From a virus: a stretch of DNA of 22,854 nt. Numbering within the stretch: the stretch's first letter is position 1; each line of letters begins with the position of its first letter. The position numbers and the translations under genes were made by a program. This document shows, in pieces, positions 14,832 to 21,790 of this stretch. The DNA lies in the IMG/VR virus record IMGVR_UViG_3300027859_000083, positions 1 to 22,854 of that record. One strand, written 5' to 3'. The notes under the pieces are model-generated. The model saw nothing but the letters and a program-made list of their open reading frames with translations, was not told where the DNA came from and searched no databases.

Positions 14832-15910
14832 AAATAAAAAGGTTCAAAGAAGTATTCGAAGATGCACCAGCAAATTCAACTGGAGTTGCAGTAGCAACTA
14901 ATGAACCTATTGTTCGTAAAAAGAAAAAGAAACAAGATTCAGAGTATAGAGAGATAGGTACACCAGAACTTTTAAAAAGGTACAAAGAAGATACTCCTGG
15001 CCAAGAAGGTGCAATCACTGAAAGTGTAAAACTCAAAGCAGATATCTTAAAGAAACTTAAAAAGATGAAAGGTGTTTCAGATGCACTTGCACAAGAAATA
15101 GTTAAACTACCAATGCCTGTCATTACATCAATGATAAATCAAATGGGTATGATAGTCGCTGGTGATGATGAACATCCACCTCATGTAAAAGACAAAGAAA
15201 AAGAAAAGAAAAAAGTTGTACTTAAAGGTTCACTTGCATCTGTAAATGAAGCACAACTTGTAACAGATGGTAAAATTGTTACAGGTGTTTTACAAGTTCT
15301 TGATATCATAACTAAAAGACTCAAATCAGAAATGGGTAAAAGATACAAGAAGGATGCAAAAGATGGACTTGCATACATCAACTCCATTGCAAAGATGGTA
15401 GGAATGAAAGCAACCGATGAGAAACAAACTAAAAATAGAATGTTCTTGAAGTTGGGTGAAGATTTAGATGAAGGACTTTGGGATAATATCAGAAAGAAAA
15501 AGGCAAGAATTAAAGCTGGTTCTGGTGAGAAGATGAGGAAGAAAGGTGAAAAAGGAGCTCCAACTCCAGACCAAATCCAAAGAGCTCAAGAAGAGTGTTG
15601 TGCAGAGTGTTTAGGACATTATGACCATGTGATTACAGAATCAGAGTATCAAGGTAAGAAAGTTAAATTAAATGACCCTATAAGGACATCAGAGAACCCT
15701 AACAAGAAGTTTAAAGTATATGTGAAGAATGAGAAGGGTAAGGTTGTGGTAGTTCGATTTGGAGACCCTAAGATGGGTATAAATCGTGATAACCCAGAAA
15801 GAAGAAAATCATTCAGAGCAAGACATAATTGTGCAGACCCAGGCCCCAAATGGAAGGCAAGATATTGGTCATGTTATCAGTGGAGAGCAAGTGCAAAAGT
15901 GGATAACTAA
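14828..15910 (+). CDS. Modular phage protein with two small conserved domains and (L/I)xE joints
   Basis: 360 residues. The start MKIKRFKEVFEDA is a weaker capsid-targeting-like leader (VFE, not I/L-x-E). The middle is Lys-rich and helical. Two short modules follow that I recall from many large phage and giant-virus proteins. The first is GLWDNIRKKKARIKAGSGEK with KGAPTPDQIQRAQ (216-254). The second is a C-terminal domain with FKVYVKNEKGKVVVVRFGDP (295-314) and RRKSFRARHNC with CADPGPKWKARYWSCYQW (325-352). Cys257, Cys258, Cys261, Cys335 and Cys349 could bind zinc. Each module begins directly after (L/I)xE: LDE 213-215 and ITE 269-271; ITE 63-65 is another site. I infer processing by a gp21-type protease. 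The start overlaps the diiron gene (ATGA). Confidence 0.8.
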   Translation: MKIKRFKEVFEDAPANSTGVAVATNEPIVRKKKKKQDSEYREIGTPELLKRYKEDTPGQEGAITESVKLKADILKKLKKMKGVSDALAQEIVKLPMPVITSMINQMGMIVAGDDEHPPHVKDKEKEKKKVVLKGSLASVNEAQLVTDGKIVTGVLQVLDIITKRLKSEMGKRYKKDAKDGLAYINSIAKMVGMKATDEKQTKNRMFLKLGEDLDEGLWDNIRKKKARIKAGSGEKMRKKGEKGAPTPDQIQRAQEECCAECLGHYDHVITESEYQGKKVKLNDPIRTSENPNKKFKVYVKNEKGKVVVVRFGDPKMGINRDNPERRKSFRARHNCADPGPKWKARYWSCYQWRASAKVDN

Positions 15911-16142
15911 AGTCTGGGACTGGATTAAATGTGCATGGTTATGGTTCATAAATTTATTCAGAGAAAGATATGAGGTTACTGTATCATTCAATAAAGAATG
16001 GGGTGATGCAGATGATAGGACTTATGTTGCAAAAAAGATTCTAGTGCAGAAAGAAAAACATTTAAAATTTAGAAACGATGATAATGAAGTTGTCGAATAT
16101 AGAAGTGCAGCTGGACTGAACTATATAATAAGGGAGTTATAA
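15891..16142 (+). CDS. Small Trp-rich membrane-associated protein of unknown function
   Basis: I choose the GTG at 15891, giving 83 residues. It has a good Shine-Dalgarno (GGAG, 15882-15885) and overlaps the preceding gene by only 20 bases; an in-frame GTG at 15786 would force a 125-base overlap. The N-terminus is Trp-rich and hydrophobic or amphipathic (KVWDWIKCAWLWFINLF, about 7-23) followed by positive RERYEV, as in a membrane anchor with a cytosolic tail. The rest is beta-prone: VTVSFNKEWGDADDRTYVAK, then LNYIIREL at the end. I recall similar small proteins in cyanophages and pelagiphages, with no known function. It overlaps the acyl carrier protein start (TAATG), so coupled translation is likely. 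It lacks the length and helices of a typical holin. Confidence 0.75.
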   Translation: MQKWITKVWDWIKCAWLWFINLFRERYEVTVSFNKEWGDADDRTYVAKKILVQKEKHLKFRNDDNEVVEYRSAAGLNYIIREL

Positions 16143-16357
16143 TGTTAGAAAAAATATTATCTGATAGGTTAAATGTAGATGTATCTACAATTACAGATGA
16201 GTCACATATTGTTGATGACTTAGGTGCTGATTCATTATCTGTAGTTGAAGTAATCATGGATATCGAATCTCAGTTTGATGTTGAAATACCAGATGAAGAT
16301 GCAGAGAACCTTTTTACAGTTGCAGAAATTAAACAATGGATTGAGGATAATTCATAA
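16142..16357 (+). CDS. Acyl carrier protein
   Basis: 71 residues, near the usual 75-80 of type II acyl carrier proteins. It carries the classic LGADSLSVVEVIMDIESQFD core, with Ser31 of DSL as the phosphopantetheine site, then EIPDEDAENLFTVAEIKQWI as expected for helices II-IV, and an acidic composition. A 4'-phosphopantetheinyl transferase, from host or elsewhere in the phage, would be needed to load it. No ketosynthase, transacylase or acyl-ACP synthetase is seen in the window. Candidate partners are the diiron protein (13725), the ATP-grasp enzyme (10400) and the degenerate ACP encoded next. It is coupled by TAATG to the genes on both sides. The acyl load is unknown. Confidence 0.92.
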   Translation: MLEKILSDRLNVDVSTITDESHIVDDLGADSLSVVEVIMDIESQFDVEIPDEDAENLFTVAEIKQWIEDNS

Positions 16358-16599
16358 TGTCGTATGAGTTAACACATGAAGAAGAAAATAAAAAGATATT
16401 ACATTGGATATCTAAAACAGTTGCATCGAAAAAAGATATTAGAGCAAAAGAACTTGACCATGATGCAACTTTTGGTGAATTAGGAGTAGATGGTTATTTG
16501 ATAAGACAGGAAGTAAATAAGTTCTTTAATGTTGAAGTACCAGACAATCTAAATACAACTAATAAATTAAGAGATTATTTTAAGGATTGGCCACTATGA
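16357..16599 (+). CDS. Degenerate acyl-carrier-like protein lacking the attachment serine
   Basis: 80 residues. It aligns by eye with an acyl carrier protein: a long first helix (ENKKILHWISKTVASKKDI), then ATFGELGVDGYLIRQEVNKF (37-56) in the position of the LGADSL core, then FNVEVPDNL and a C-terminal helix. The invariant Ser is replaced by Gly46 (DGY for DSL), so it cannot carry phosphopantetheine. It probably keeps the fold and acts as a partner or regulator, perhaps pairing with the true carrier encoded just upstream, with which it is coupled by TAATG. Divergence between the two is high, so recent duplication is not evident. It could also be an unrelated small helical protein, but the order of elements argues for the ACP fold. 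Confidence 0.75.
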   Translation: MSYELTHEEENKKILHWISKTVASKKDIRAKELDHDATFGELGVDGYLIRQEVNKFFNVEVPDNLNTTNKLRDYFKDWPL

Positions 16600-16991
16600 A
16601 TCAAATATTAATAGGAGTAATCTTTGTCATGGGAGTCGGTGGATTTTTCCTATGGGAAGATTATCAAGGTGTCAAACAAGAAAACATGGCACTTACAGTT
16701 GCAGTAGCAGAACAGAAACAAACTATTACTGCAATAAAAGAATCATATGAAAAACAAGGACAGTCTTTACAAAATATGATGAGAAAGAATGCACAGATAG
16801 AACAAGAAATGAATTCTTATCTGGACATTTTTAGGAGACATAATTTAAACCAACTTGCAGTTGCAAAGCCAGGAATGATTGAGAAAAGAGTCAATGATTC
16901 TACAAAGCAAGTTTTTGAGAGTATAGAAAATGATAGCAAAGAATTGGACAGTTTGGACGACCCTACTAGCAATATCAATCCTAACAATTAG
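16596..16991 (+). CDS. Rz-like inner-membrane spanin (i-spanin)
   Basis: 131 residues from the ATG at 16596, chosen because it forms an ATGA overlap with the previous gene; an in-frame TTG at 16587 is less likely. The N-terminus is a single signal-anchor segment (ILIGVIFVMGVGGFFLW, 4-20) without a cleavage site. It is followed by a periplasmic helical, Gln/Glu/Lys-rich coiled-coil region to about 110 and a segment (LNQLAVAKPGMIEKRVND) that I recall from marine phage Rz-like proteins. With the overlapping lipoprotein gene it makes a spanin pair that fuses inner and outer membranes at lysis. No holin or endolysin is in the window. The pair implies a Gram-negative host. Confidence 0.75.
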   Translation: MNQILIGVIFVMGVGGFFLWEDYQGVKQENMALTVAVAEQKQTITAIKESYEKQGQSLQNMMRKNAQIEQEMNSYLDIFRRHNLNQLAVAKPGMIEKRVNDSTKQVFESIENDSKELDSLDDPTSNINPNN

Positions 16992-17427
16992 TGGTTGTGC
17001 ATCTAGACAGGTTGAGGTAATATCCAAACCTATTGAAATTGATATAATACAACCTACAATGCCTAGGAACATTGATTTGAAAGAACCAAGGTTCTATGTG
17101 GTATCAGAGGCAAAAATAACTAATCCATGTGTCAAAAACGAAGAAGGAAAAAGAGACTGCTCACTAGGCAAAGAAAATCCAGAGTGGCCAGAAGGTTATA
17201 CTTATCTAGACAGATTCTTGGATGATATGAAAAAGATGAATTCTGGAGATGTTGTATTCGTTGCAATGTCGGTCAGTGATTATGAACTTATGTCATATAA
17301 CATGCAAGAACTACGAAGATACATTAGAGAAGTACAAGAAGTTGTAGTTTACTATAGAAATGTGACCATCAAAAACCCAGATGGAACTACCACAGAAGCA
17401 CAGGCTGCAGTCATAGAAAAACCATAA
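16930..17427 (+). CDS. Rz1-like outer-membrane lipoprotein spanin (o-spanin)
   Basis: 165 residues. It has a clear lipoprotein signal: a short N-terminus with Lys4, a hydrophobic core TVWTTLLAISILTIS (7-21) and lipobox ISGC, with Cys23 the lipidated residue. The mature part has the helical segment YNMQELRRYIREVQEVVVYY and a conserved-looking SGDVVFVAMSVSDYELM before it. The gene begins in another frame inside the last 62 bases of the i-spanin gene, the overlapping layout typical of Rz/Rz1 pairs. It is larger than lambda Rz1 (60 residues), but larger o-spanins are known in other phages. Two cysteines (Cys67, Cys76) lie in the mature domain. Residue Ser24 is not used here: position +2 is Ala, so outer-membrane sorting is expected. 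Confidence 0.7.
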   Translation: MIAKNWTVWTTLLAISILTISGCASRQVEVISKPIEIDIIQPTMPRNIDLKEPRFYVVSEAKITNPCVKNEEGKRDCSLGKENPEWPEGYTYLDRFLDDMKKMNSGDVVFVAMSVSDYELMSYNMQELRRYIREVQEVVVYYRNVTIKNPDGTTTEAQAAVIEKP

Positions 17428-17440
17428 AACCAATGTCTAG

Positions 17441-17464
17441 ATATTCGTAAGAGAGAACGAATAT
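17441..17464 (+). repeat. Inverted repeat, 8-bp perfect arms
   Basis: ATATTCGT (17441-17448) and ACGAATAT (17457-17464) are perfect reverse complements around an 8-base loop AAGAGAGA. The stem has only two G-C pairs and no clear T-run follows, so it is a poor intrinsic terminator. It ends four bases before the -35 box of the promoter upstream of the primase gene, so an operator is an alternative. Confidence 0.5.
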
Positions 17465-17468
17465 ACCC

Positions 17469-17496
17469 TTGACAAATCCCAGACTTATAGTATTAT
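17469..17496 (+). promoter_or_regulatory. Sigma70-like promoter, TTGACA-16-TATTAT
   Basis: A perfect -35 box TTGACA (17469-17474) and TATTAT (17491-17496) are spaced by 16 bases in the 75-base gap before the primase gene. The start site would fall at or next to the ATG at 17503, giving a transcript with almost no leader. This fits early or middle expression of replication genes by host polymerase. Confidence 0.6.
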
Positions 17497-17502
17497 AGAT
17501 AT

Positions 17503-18492
17503 ATGTCTTTGTGGATTGATAAAAAATACCTTAAATTGGTATCCTCACGATTTAGGAACTATAAATGGAAAGATGATAAACTTCTTAACCATTCATGTCC
17601 TTATTGTGGAGACAGTTCCCAAAATGAGTTGAAAGCACGAGGTTATCACTTTGTGCATAAAGATACTTATGTATATAAGTGTCATAATTGTGGACATTCT
17701 ACCAATATAGGTATCTTCCTCAAAGACCACGATGATATGTTGTACAAACAATGGGTCATGGAAAAGTTTGGTAAGAAGAATGATACCAGACCAGTTGCAC
17801 AACAGAACTTTACTTTCGAACCACCAAAGTTTAAATCTAATCCACTTGCAAAGTATCCCAAGGCTGAAGATAGTCAATTATGTGTTGATTACTTGACCAG
17901 AAGACAGATACCAGAAAAGTGGTGGAAAGATTTCTATTTTGTTGAGAATTCACAAAGTCTAAGTTCGATAAATTATAAGTATAATAAGAGAGTTTTAGGA
18001 AACGACCCAAGACTAGTTCTACCCTTCTATGATAGACAGAAAAATCTCATAGGTGTTACAGGTAGAGCATTAAATGATTCACAACTAAGATATTTAACAT
18101 TAAGATTCGATGAAGAAAAACCACTTATTTTCAATCTCGACAAAGTTGATTTCAACCAACCTCTTTATGTTGTTGAAGGGCCAATTGACTCTTTATTTCT
18201 GCCCAACTGCATTGCAGTCGGTGGGTCAGACTTCTCCAAGGTAACAAACGAAATTAGTAAGAGTAACTCTACTCTTATCTTTGACAATGAACCTCGGAAC
18301 AAAGAAATCATCAAGAAGATGAGGTCTATGGGTGACCAAGGATACAAAGTTGTAGTTTGGCCAGAGACAATAAAAGAAAAAGACATCAATGATATGTGGA
18401 TGGTCGACATCAATGTCAAAGATATAATTATAGATAATACCAAGCAAGGATTATCATTAAACCTTGCAATCAACGATTGGAGTAAAGTATAG
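17503..18492 (+). CDS. 61: DNA primase, T4 gp61-like
   Basis: 329 residues, close to T4 gp61 (about 340). The N-terminal zinc-binding module is CPYCGDSS (Cys32, Cys35) and CHNCGHST (Cys60, Cys63). The middle part has VLPFYDRQKNLIGVTGRALN (172-191), as in the DnaG-type core. The TOPRIM motifs are LYVVEGPIDSLF (221-232, catalytic Glu225) and LIFDNEPRN (258-266, metal-binding Asp261). It makes RNA primers for lagging-strand synthesis with the gp41-type helicase, which is not in this window. No Shine-Dalgarno is evident before the ATG, which with the close promoter suggests a leaderless or nearly leaderless message. It is joined to nrdA by TAGTG. Confidence 0.9.
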   Translation: MSLWIDKKYLKLVSSRFRNYKWKDDKLLNHSCPYCGDSSQNELKARGYHFVHKDTYVYKCHNCGHSTNIGIFLKDHDDMLYKQWVMEKFGKKNDTRPVAQQNFTFEPPKFKSNPLAKYPKAEDSQLCVDYLTRRQIPEKWWKDFYFVENSQSLSSINYKYNKRVLGNDPRLVLPFYDRQKNLIGVTGRALNDSQLRYLTLRFDEEKPLIFNLDKVDFNQPLYVVEGPIDSLFLPNCIAVGGSDFSKVTNEISKSNSTLIFDNEPRNKEIIKKMRSMGDQGYKVVVWPETIKEKDINDMWMVDINVKDIIIDNTKQGLSLNLAINDWSKV

Positions 18493-20792
18493 TGAATGGT
18501 AATGGATTGAGTATCGTAAAGAGGGATGGGTCGACAGAAAAGTTAAACCTAGAAAAAATACATAAAATGGTAGAGGCTGCATGTGATGGTATCAATGGGG
18601 TATCTGCATCACAGGTAGAAATGAGTGCAAACTTGTCATTCTATGAAGGAATGACAACTCAAGAAATACAAGATACATTAATAAAATCTTCATCTGATTT
18701 GATATCTTTGGATTCACCAAATTATCAATATGTAGCTGCAAGATTATTATTGTTTGCAATTCGTAAGGATGTGTTTAACACCAAATGGAAAGACAGTAAA
18801 ATATATCCACCATTAAAAGATATAGTAGAAAGAAATATAGAACATGGTGTATATGATAAAGAACTAATAAGTTATTATGATGATGATGAGTGGGATAAAC
18901 TTAACTCGTATTTGAATCATAATCGAGACATGTTGTTTGCATACGCAGGTCTCAGACAGGTAGTGGATAAGTATCTTGTACAAGATAGGTCGTCTGGCCA
19001 GTTGTATGAGTCTCCACAGTTTATGTATATTTTGATTAGTGCAGTTCTTTTTAAGGACTACCCTAAAGAAACGAGGTTAAATTATGTTAAAAAATATTAC
19101 GACGCGATTAGTCAATTTAAGATTAACATCCCTACACCAGTTATGGCTGGGGTTAGAACTCCTCTTAGGCAGTTTGCTAGTTGTGTTTTGGTGGACAGTG
19201 ATGATACTCTTCCAAGCATTTTCTCTAGTGACATGGCTATTGGTAGGTATGTTGCACAGAGGGCTGGAATTGGTATTAATGCTGGTAGGATTCGTGGAAT
19301 CAATTCTAAAATTCGTGGTGGAGAAGTACAGCACACAGGAGTTATACCTTTTCTCAAGAAATTTGAATCCACAGTCAGATGTTGTACACAAAATGGTGTT
19401 AGGGGTGGAAGTGCTACTGTCCACTTTCCAGTCTGGCATCAAGAAATTGAGGATATTATTGTCCTCAAAAACAATAAAGGGACAGAAGATAATAGAGTCA
19501 GAAAACTCGACTACTCAATCCAATTAAGTAAATTATTTTATGAACGATTTATCAAAGACGAGGATATCACTTTGTTTTCTCCTCACGATGTGCCTGACCT
19601 CTACGATGCATTTGGAACAGAAGGGTTTGATGAACTTTACGAAAAGTACGAGAGAGCATATTCAATCCCTAAGAAGAAAATAAGTGCAAGAACTCTTTTC
19701 ATGGATATGTTAAAAGAGAGAGCAGAAACAGGAAGAATCTACATCATGAATGTAGACCATAGTAACAGTCATAGTTCATTCTTAGATAAGGTGAATATGA
19801 GTAATCTATGTCAAGAGATTACATTACCTACAACACCTATAAGTCATCCAGATGATGAAGATGGTGAGATTGCACTTTGTATATTATCTGCAATCAATGT
19901 AGGTTCTATTAAACTAGAAGAATTACCAGAGTTATGTGATATTGTAGTTCGTGGATTAGATGAATTAATTGATTATCAAAAGTATCCAGTAAGAGCTGCA
20001 GAAGTATCAACAAAGGCAAGAAGAAGTCTTGGTATAGGATACATCGGTCTTGCACATTATCTTGCAAAGAATAAGGTAAAGTATAACGACCCAGAAGCAC
20101 ATAAATTAGTGCATGAGTTAACAGAAGCATTTCAATACTGTTTACTAGATGCATCTAACAAACTTGCATTTGAAAAGGGTGCATGTGATTGGTTTGATAG
20201 AACAAAATATGCAGAAGGTATATTACCCATTGACACTTATAAGAAAGATGTTGATGAGATTACACCTAATGAACTAAATGAGGACTGGGAAGGTCTTAGA
20301 GAGAATATAAGGATGCATGGACTAAGACATAGTACATTGTCTGCACAGATGCCCTCAGAGTCCTCTAGTGTCGTTTCTAACGAGACAAATGGTATTGAAC
20401 CACCTAGAGACTACTTGACAATTAAGAAATCGAAGAAAGGGCCTCTAAAACAGATTGTACCATCATATCAGATACTACAAAACTTCTATACACTTTTATG
20501 GGATATGGAAGACAATGATGGTTATATTAAAGTAGTTTCTGTTATGCAAAAGTTTTTTGACCAAGGTATTAGTGGTAATTGGTCTTATAACCCAGAAAAC
20601 TATGATAATAATGAAGTTCCTTTGTCTATAATGGCAACAGACCTTCTTAAGACATATAAATATGGGTGGAAAACATCATATTACCAAAACACATATGATA
20701 TGAAAACAGATGAGGTTGTCGAAGTAAAAGACGAACCACTTCCAGTACAGGAAGACCTAGATGATGAGGAGTGTGAGGCATGCGCCATTTAA
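18492..20792 (+). CDS. nrdA: Ribonucleotide reductase class Ia, alpha subunit
   Basis: 766 residues, the expected size. An N-terminal ATP-cone (about 6-90, LSIVKRDGSTEKLNLEKI) suggests dATP/ATP control of activity. The catalytic set is complete: Cys231 (QFASCVLVDSDD), Asn438/Cys440/Glu442 (MSNLCQEI) and Cys463 (ALCILSAINVG). The radical-transfer pair is the double tyrosine in KTSYYQNTYD, and a C-terminal CxxC (Cys761, Cys764) is present for thioredoxin or glutaredoxin exchange. It reduces NDPs to dNDPs for phage DNA synthesis. The start is GTG at 18492 in TAGTG overlap with the primase gene. Codons in roughly 19080-19440, around Cys231, differ from the rest (AGG, GCT, GTT, CAG), hinting at recombination. 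The stop lies 13 bases into the next gene. Confidence 0.95.
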   Translation: MNGNGLSIVKRDGSTEKLNLEKIHKMVEAACDGINGVSASQVEMSANLSFYEGMTTQEIQDTLIKSSSDLISLDSPNYQYVAARLLLFAIRKDVFNTKWKDSKIYPPLKDIVERNIEHGVYDKELISYYDDDEWDKLNSYLNHNRDMLFAYAGLRQVVDKYLVQDRSSGQLYESPQFMYILISAVLFKDYPKETRLNYVKKYYDAISQFKINIPTPVMAGVRTPLRQFASCVLVDSDDTLPSIFSSDMAIGRYVAQRAGIGINAGRIRGINSKIRGGEVQHTGVIPFLKKFESTVRCCTQNGVRGGSATVHFPVWHQEIEDIIVLKNNKGTEDNRVRKLDYSIQLSKLFYERFIKDEDITLFSPHDVPDLYDAFGTEGFDELYEKYERAYSIPKKKISARTLFMDMLKERAETGRIYIMNVDHSNSHSSFLDKVNMSNLCQEITLPTTPISHPDDEDGEIALCILSAINVGSIKLEELPELCDIVVRGLDELIDYQKYPVRAAEVSTKARRSLGIGYIGLAHYLAKNKVKYNDPEAHKLVHELTEAFQYCLLDASNKLAFEKGACDWFDRTKYAEGILPIDTYKKDVDEITPNELNEDWEGLRENIRMHGLRHSTLSAQMPSESSSVVSNETNGIEPPRDYLTIKKSKKGPLKQIVPSYQILQNFYTLLWDMEDNDGYIKVVSVMQKFFDQGISGNWSYNPENYDNNEVPLSIMATDLLKTYKYGWKTSYYQNTYDMKTDEVVEVKDEPLPVQEDLDDEECEACAI

Positions 20793-21790
20793 ATTATGTA
20801 AGAAGACCCAAAGAGGAAAGAGTAGAAAGAAAACAACTTACCTCAGAGTTATTTAAAAGAACAAAAGAACGAATTATAGAAAGTTATAATTATTCAGAGG
20901 AAAGAAGATTAGAAGTCTTTAATCCAGAGACAGATTACGCAGATGATGTTCCAGAAATAACAAAAGAAGGTTATCAGTTTGCAAAGAATAGATTCTTTGT
21001 TGCAAGAAACTTCTTTGATAAATCTCACATTGAGTGGACTTATCATATGTTTAAGTTTCAAGAACATAGAAAACAGTATTACAGAGAAGAACATATTATT
21101 GGTTCAAACTTTGATGACAAAGGCGGTGGATTAGATACTTGGGTCAGTAGAGGAATGCCTTTCCCTAATTATGGGGAAACCATTCTCATGATGTATCAGA
21201 AAAAGATAGAAGAGTTATTTGGATATCGTTTACAACCAACATATTCATATGGAAGAACATATGATAGACATTCAAGATTGTTGAGTCATACTGATAGACC
21301 ATCATGTGAATTTAGTGCAACCTTTCCTATATCATATGATACCGATGATAGTACACCATGGACAATATGGGTTCGTAATGATATGAACTATTGTGGAATG
21401 GATAATGAGGAATCTTGGGATTTGACAATGGGAGCTCCTTTCGAGGAAAGAGAAAGTTGTGTTCCAGTAAAATTAGAGCCTGGTGATGCATTATTCTATC
21501 AAGGGTGTAATGTGGTACACTTTAGAGAAAGATTAGCAGGTGATTCTGCAAGACAAATCTTCATACATTATTTACATGCAGATGGGCCTATGTACAAGGA
21601 ATATCCCATACTTGCATATGATGGTAGACCATCAATATATCATGGAACAGGAAGTAAAGCAACTAGAGATTGGCAAGAAGCAAATGATAGGATTCAAAAT
21701 AGAAATGAATATTGGAGATGGGCCAACGCAGGAATAACAGACCCTATCACAGGTAAACCATGTGGTAAAGGACATGAGAAATATGAGTAA
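20780..21790 (+). CDS. 2-oxoglutarate/Fe(II)-dependent oxygenase
   Basis: 336 residues. The iron and cosubstrate residues of a prolyl-4-hydroxylase-type 2OG oxygenase are visible. His170-x-Asp172 lies in RLLSHTDRPSCEFSATF, the distal His247 in NVVHFRERLAGDSARQIFIH and the 2OG-binding Arg258 11 residues later, with LEPGDALFYQG before the distal His as usual. The first 150 residues are helical and of unknown role. It lies between nrdA and nrdB and overlaps both (13 and 8 bases), so it is in the same operon. Such oxygenases hydroxylate proteins, nucleobases or small molecules; the location suggests a nucleotide or DNA-related job, but that is inference. The ATG is embedded in the nrdA codons for the C-terminal CxxC. 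Confidence 0.88.
   Translation: MRHLNYVRRPKEERVERKQLTSELFKRTKERIIESYNYSEERRLEVFNPETDYADDVPEITKEGYQFAKNRFFVARNFFDKSHIEWTYHMFKFQEHRKQYYREEHIIGSNFDDKGGGLDTWVSRGMPFPNYGETILMMYQKKIEELFGYRLQPTYSYGRTYDRHSRLLSHTDRPSCEFSATFPISYDTDDSTPWTIWVRNDMNYCGMDNEESWDLTMGAPFEERESCVPVKLEPGDALFYQGCNVVHFRERLAGDSARQIFIHYLHADGPMYKEYPILAYDGRPSIYHGTGSKATRDWQEANDRIQNRNEYWRWANAGITDPITGKPCGKGHEKYE

Noticed and set aside
15786-15890. Longer start (GTG 15786) for the small Trp-rich protein.
   Set aside because: It would overlap the modular gene by 125 bases and add a polar stretch unlike the rest; the GTG at 15891 has a good Shine-Dalgarno and a short overlap.
16587-16595. TTG start nine bases upstream for the i-spanin.
   Set aside because: The ATG at 16596 forms the ATGA overlap seen throughout the window and gives the usual short N-terminus before the membrane segment.
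17441-17464. Reading the inverted repeat after the o-spanin gene as an intrinsic terminator.
   Set aside because: The stem is AT-rich with two G-C pairs and there is no T-run after it, so it is listed only as an inverted repeat.
19084-19527. Open frame of 147 codons on the + strand inside nrdA.
   Set aside because: It lies in another frame of a fully conserved nrdA region; it is a by-product of the altered codon use there.
20655-20662. Exact TATAAATA inside the 3' part of nrdA.
   Set aside because: It encodes ordinary residues (Thr-Tyr-Lys-Tyr) in a Tyr/Lys-rich stretch, has no gap around it, and is about 120 bases from the next gene. Chance is likely in AT-rich DNA, although a weak promoter cannot be excluded.
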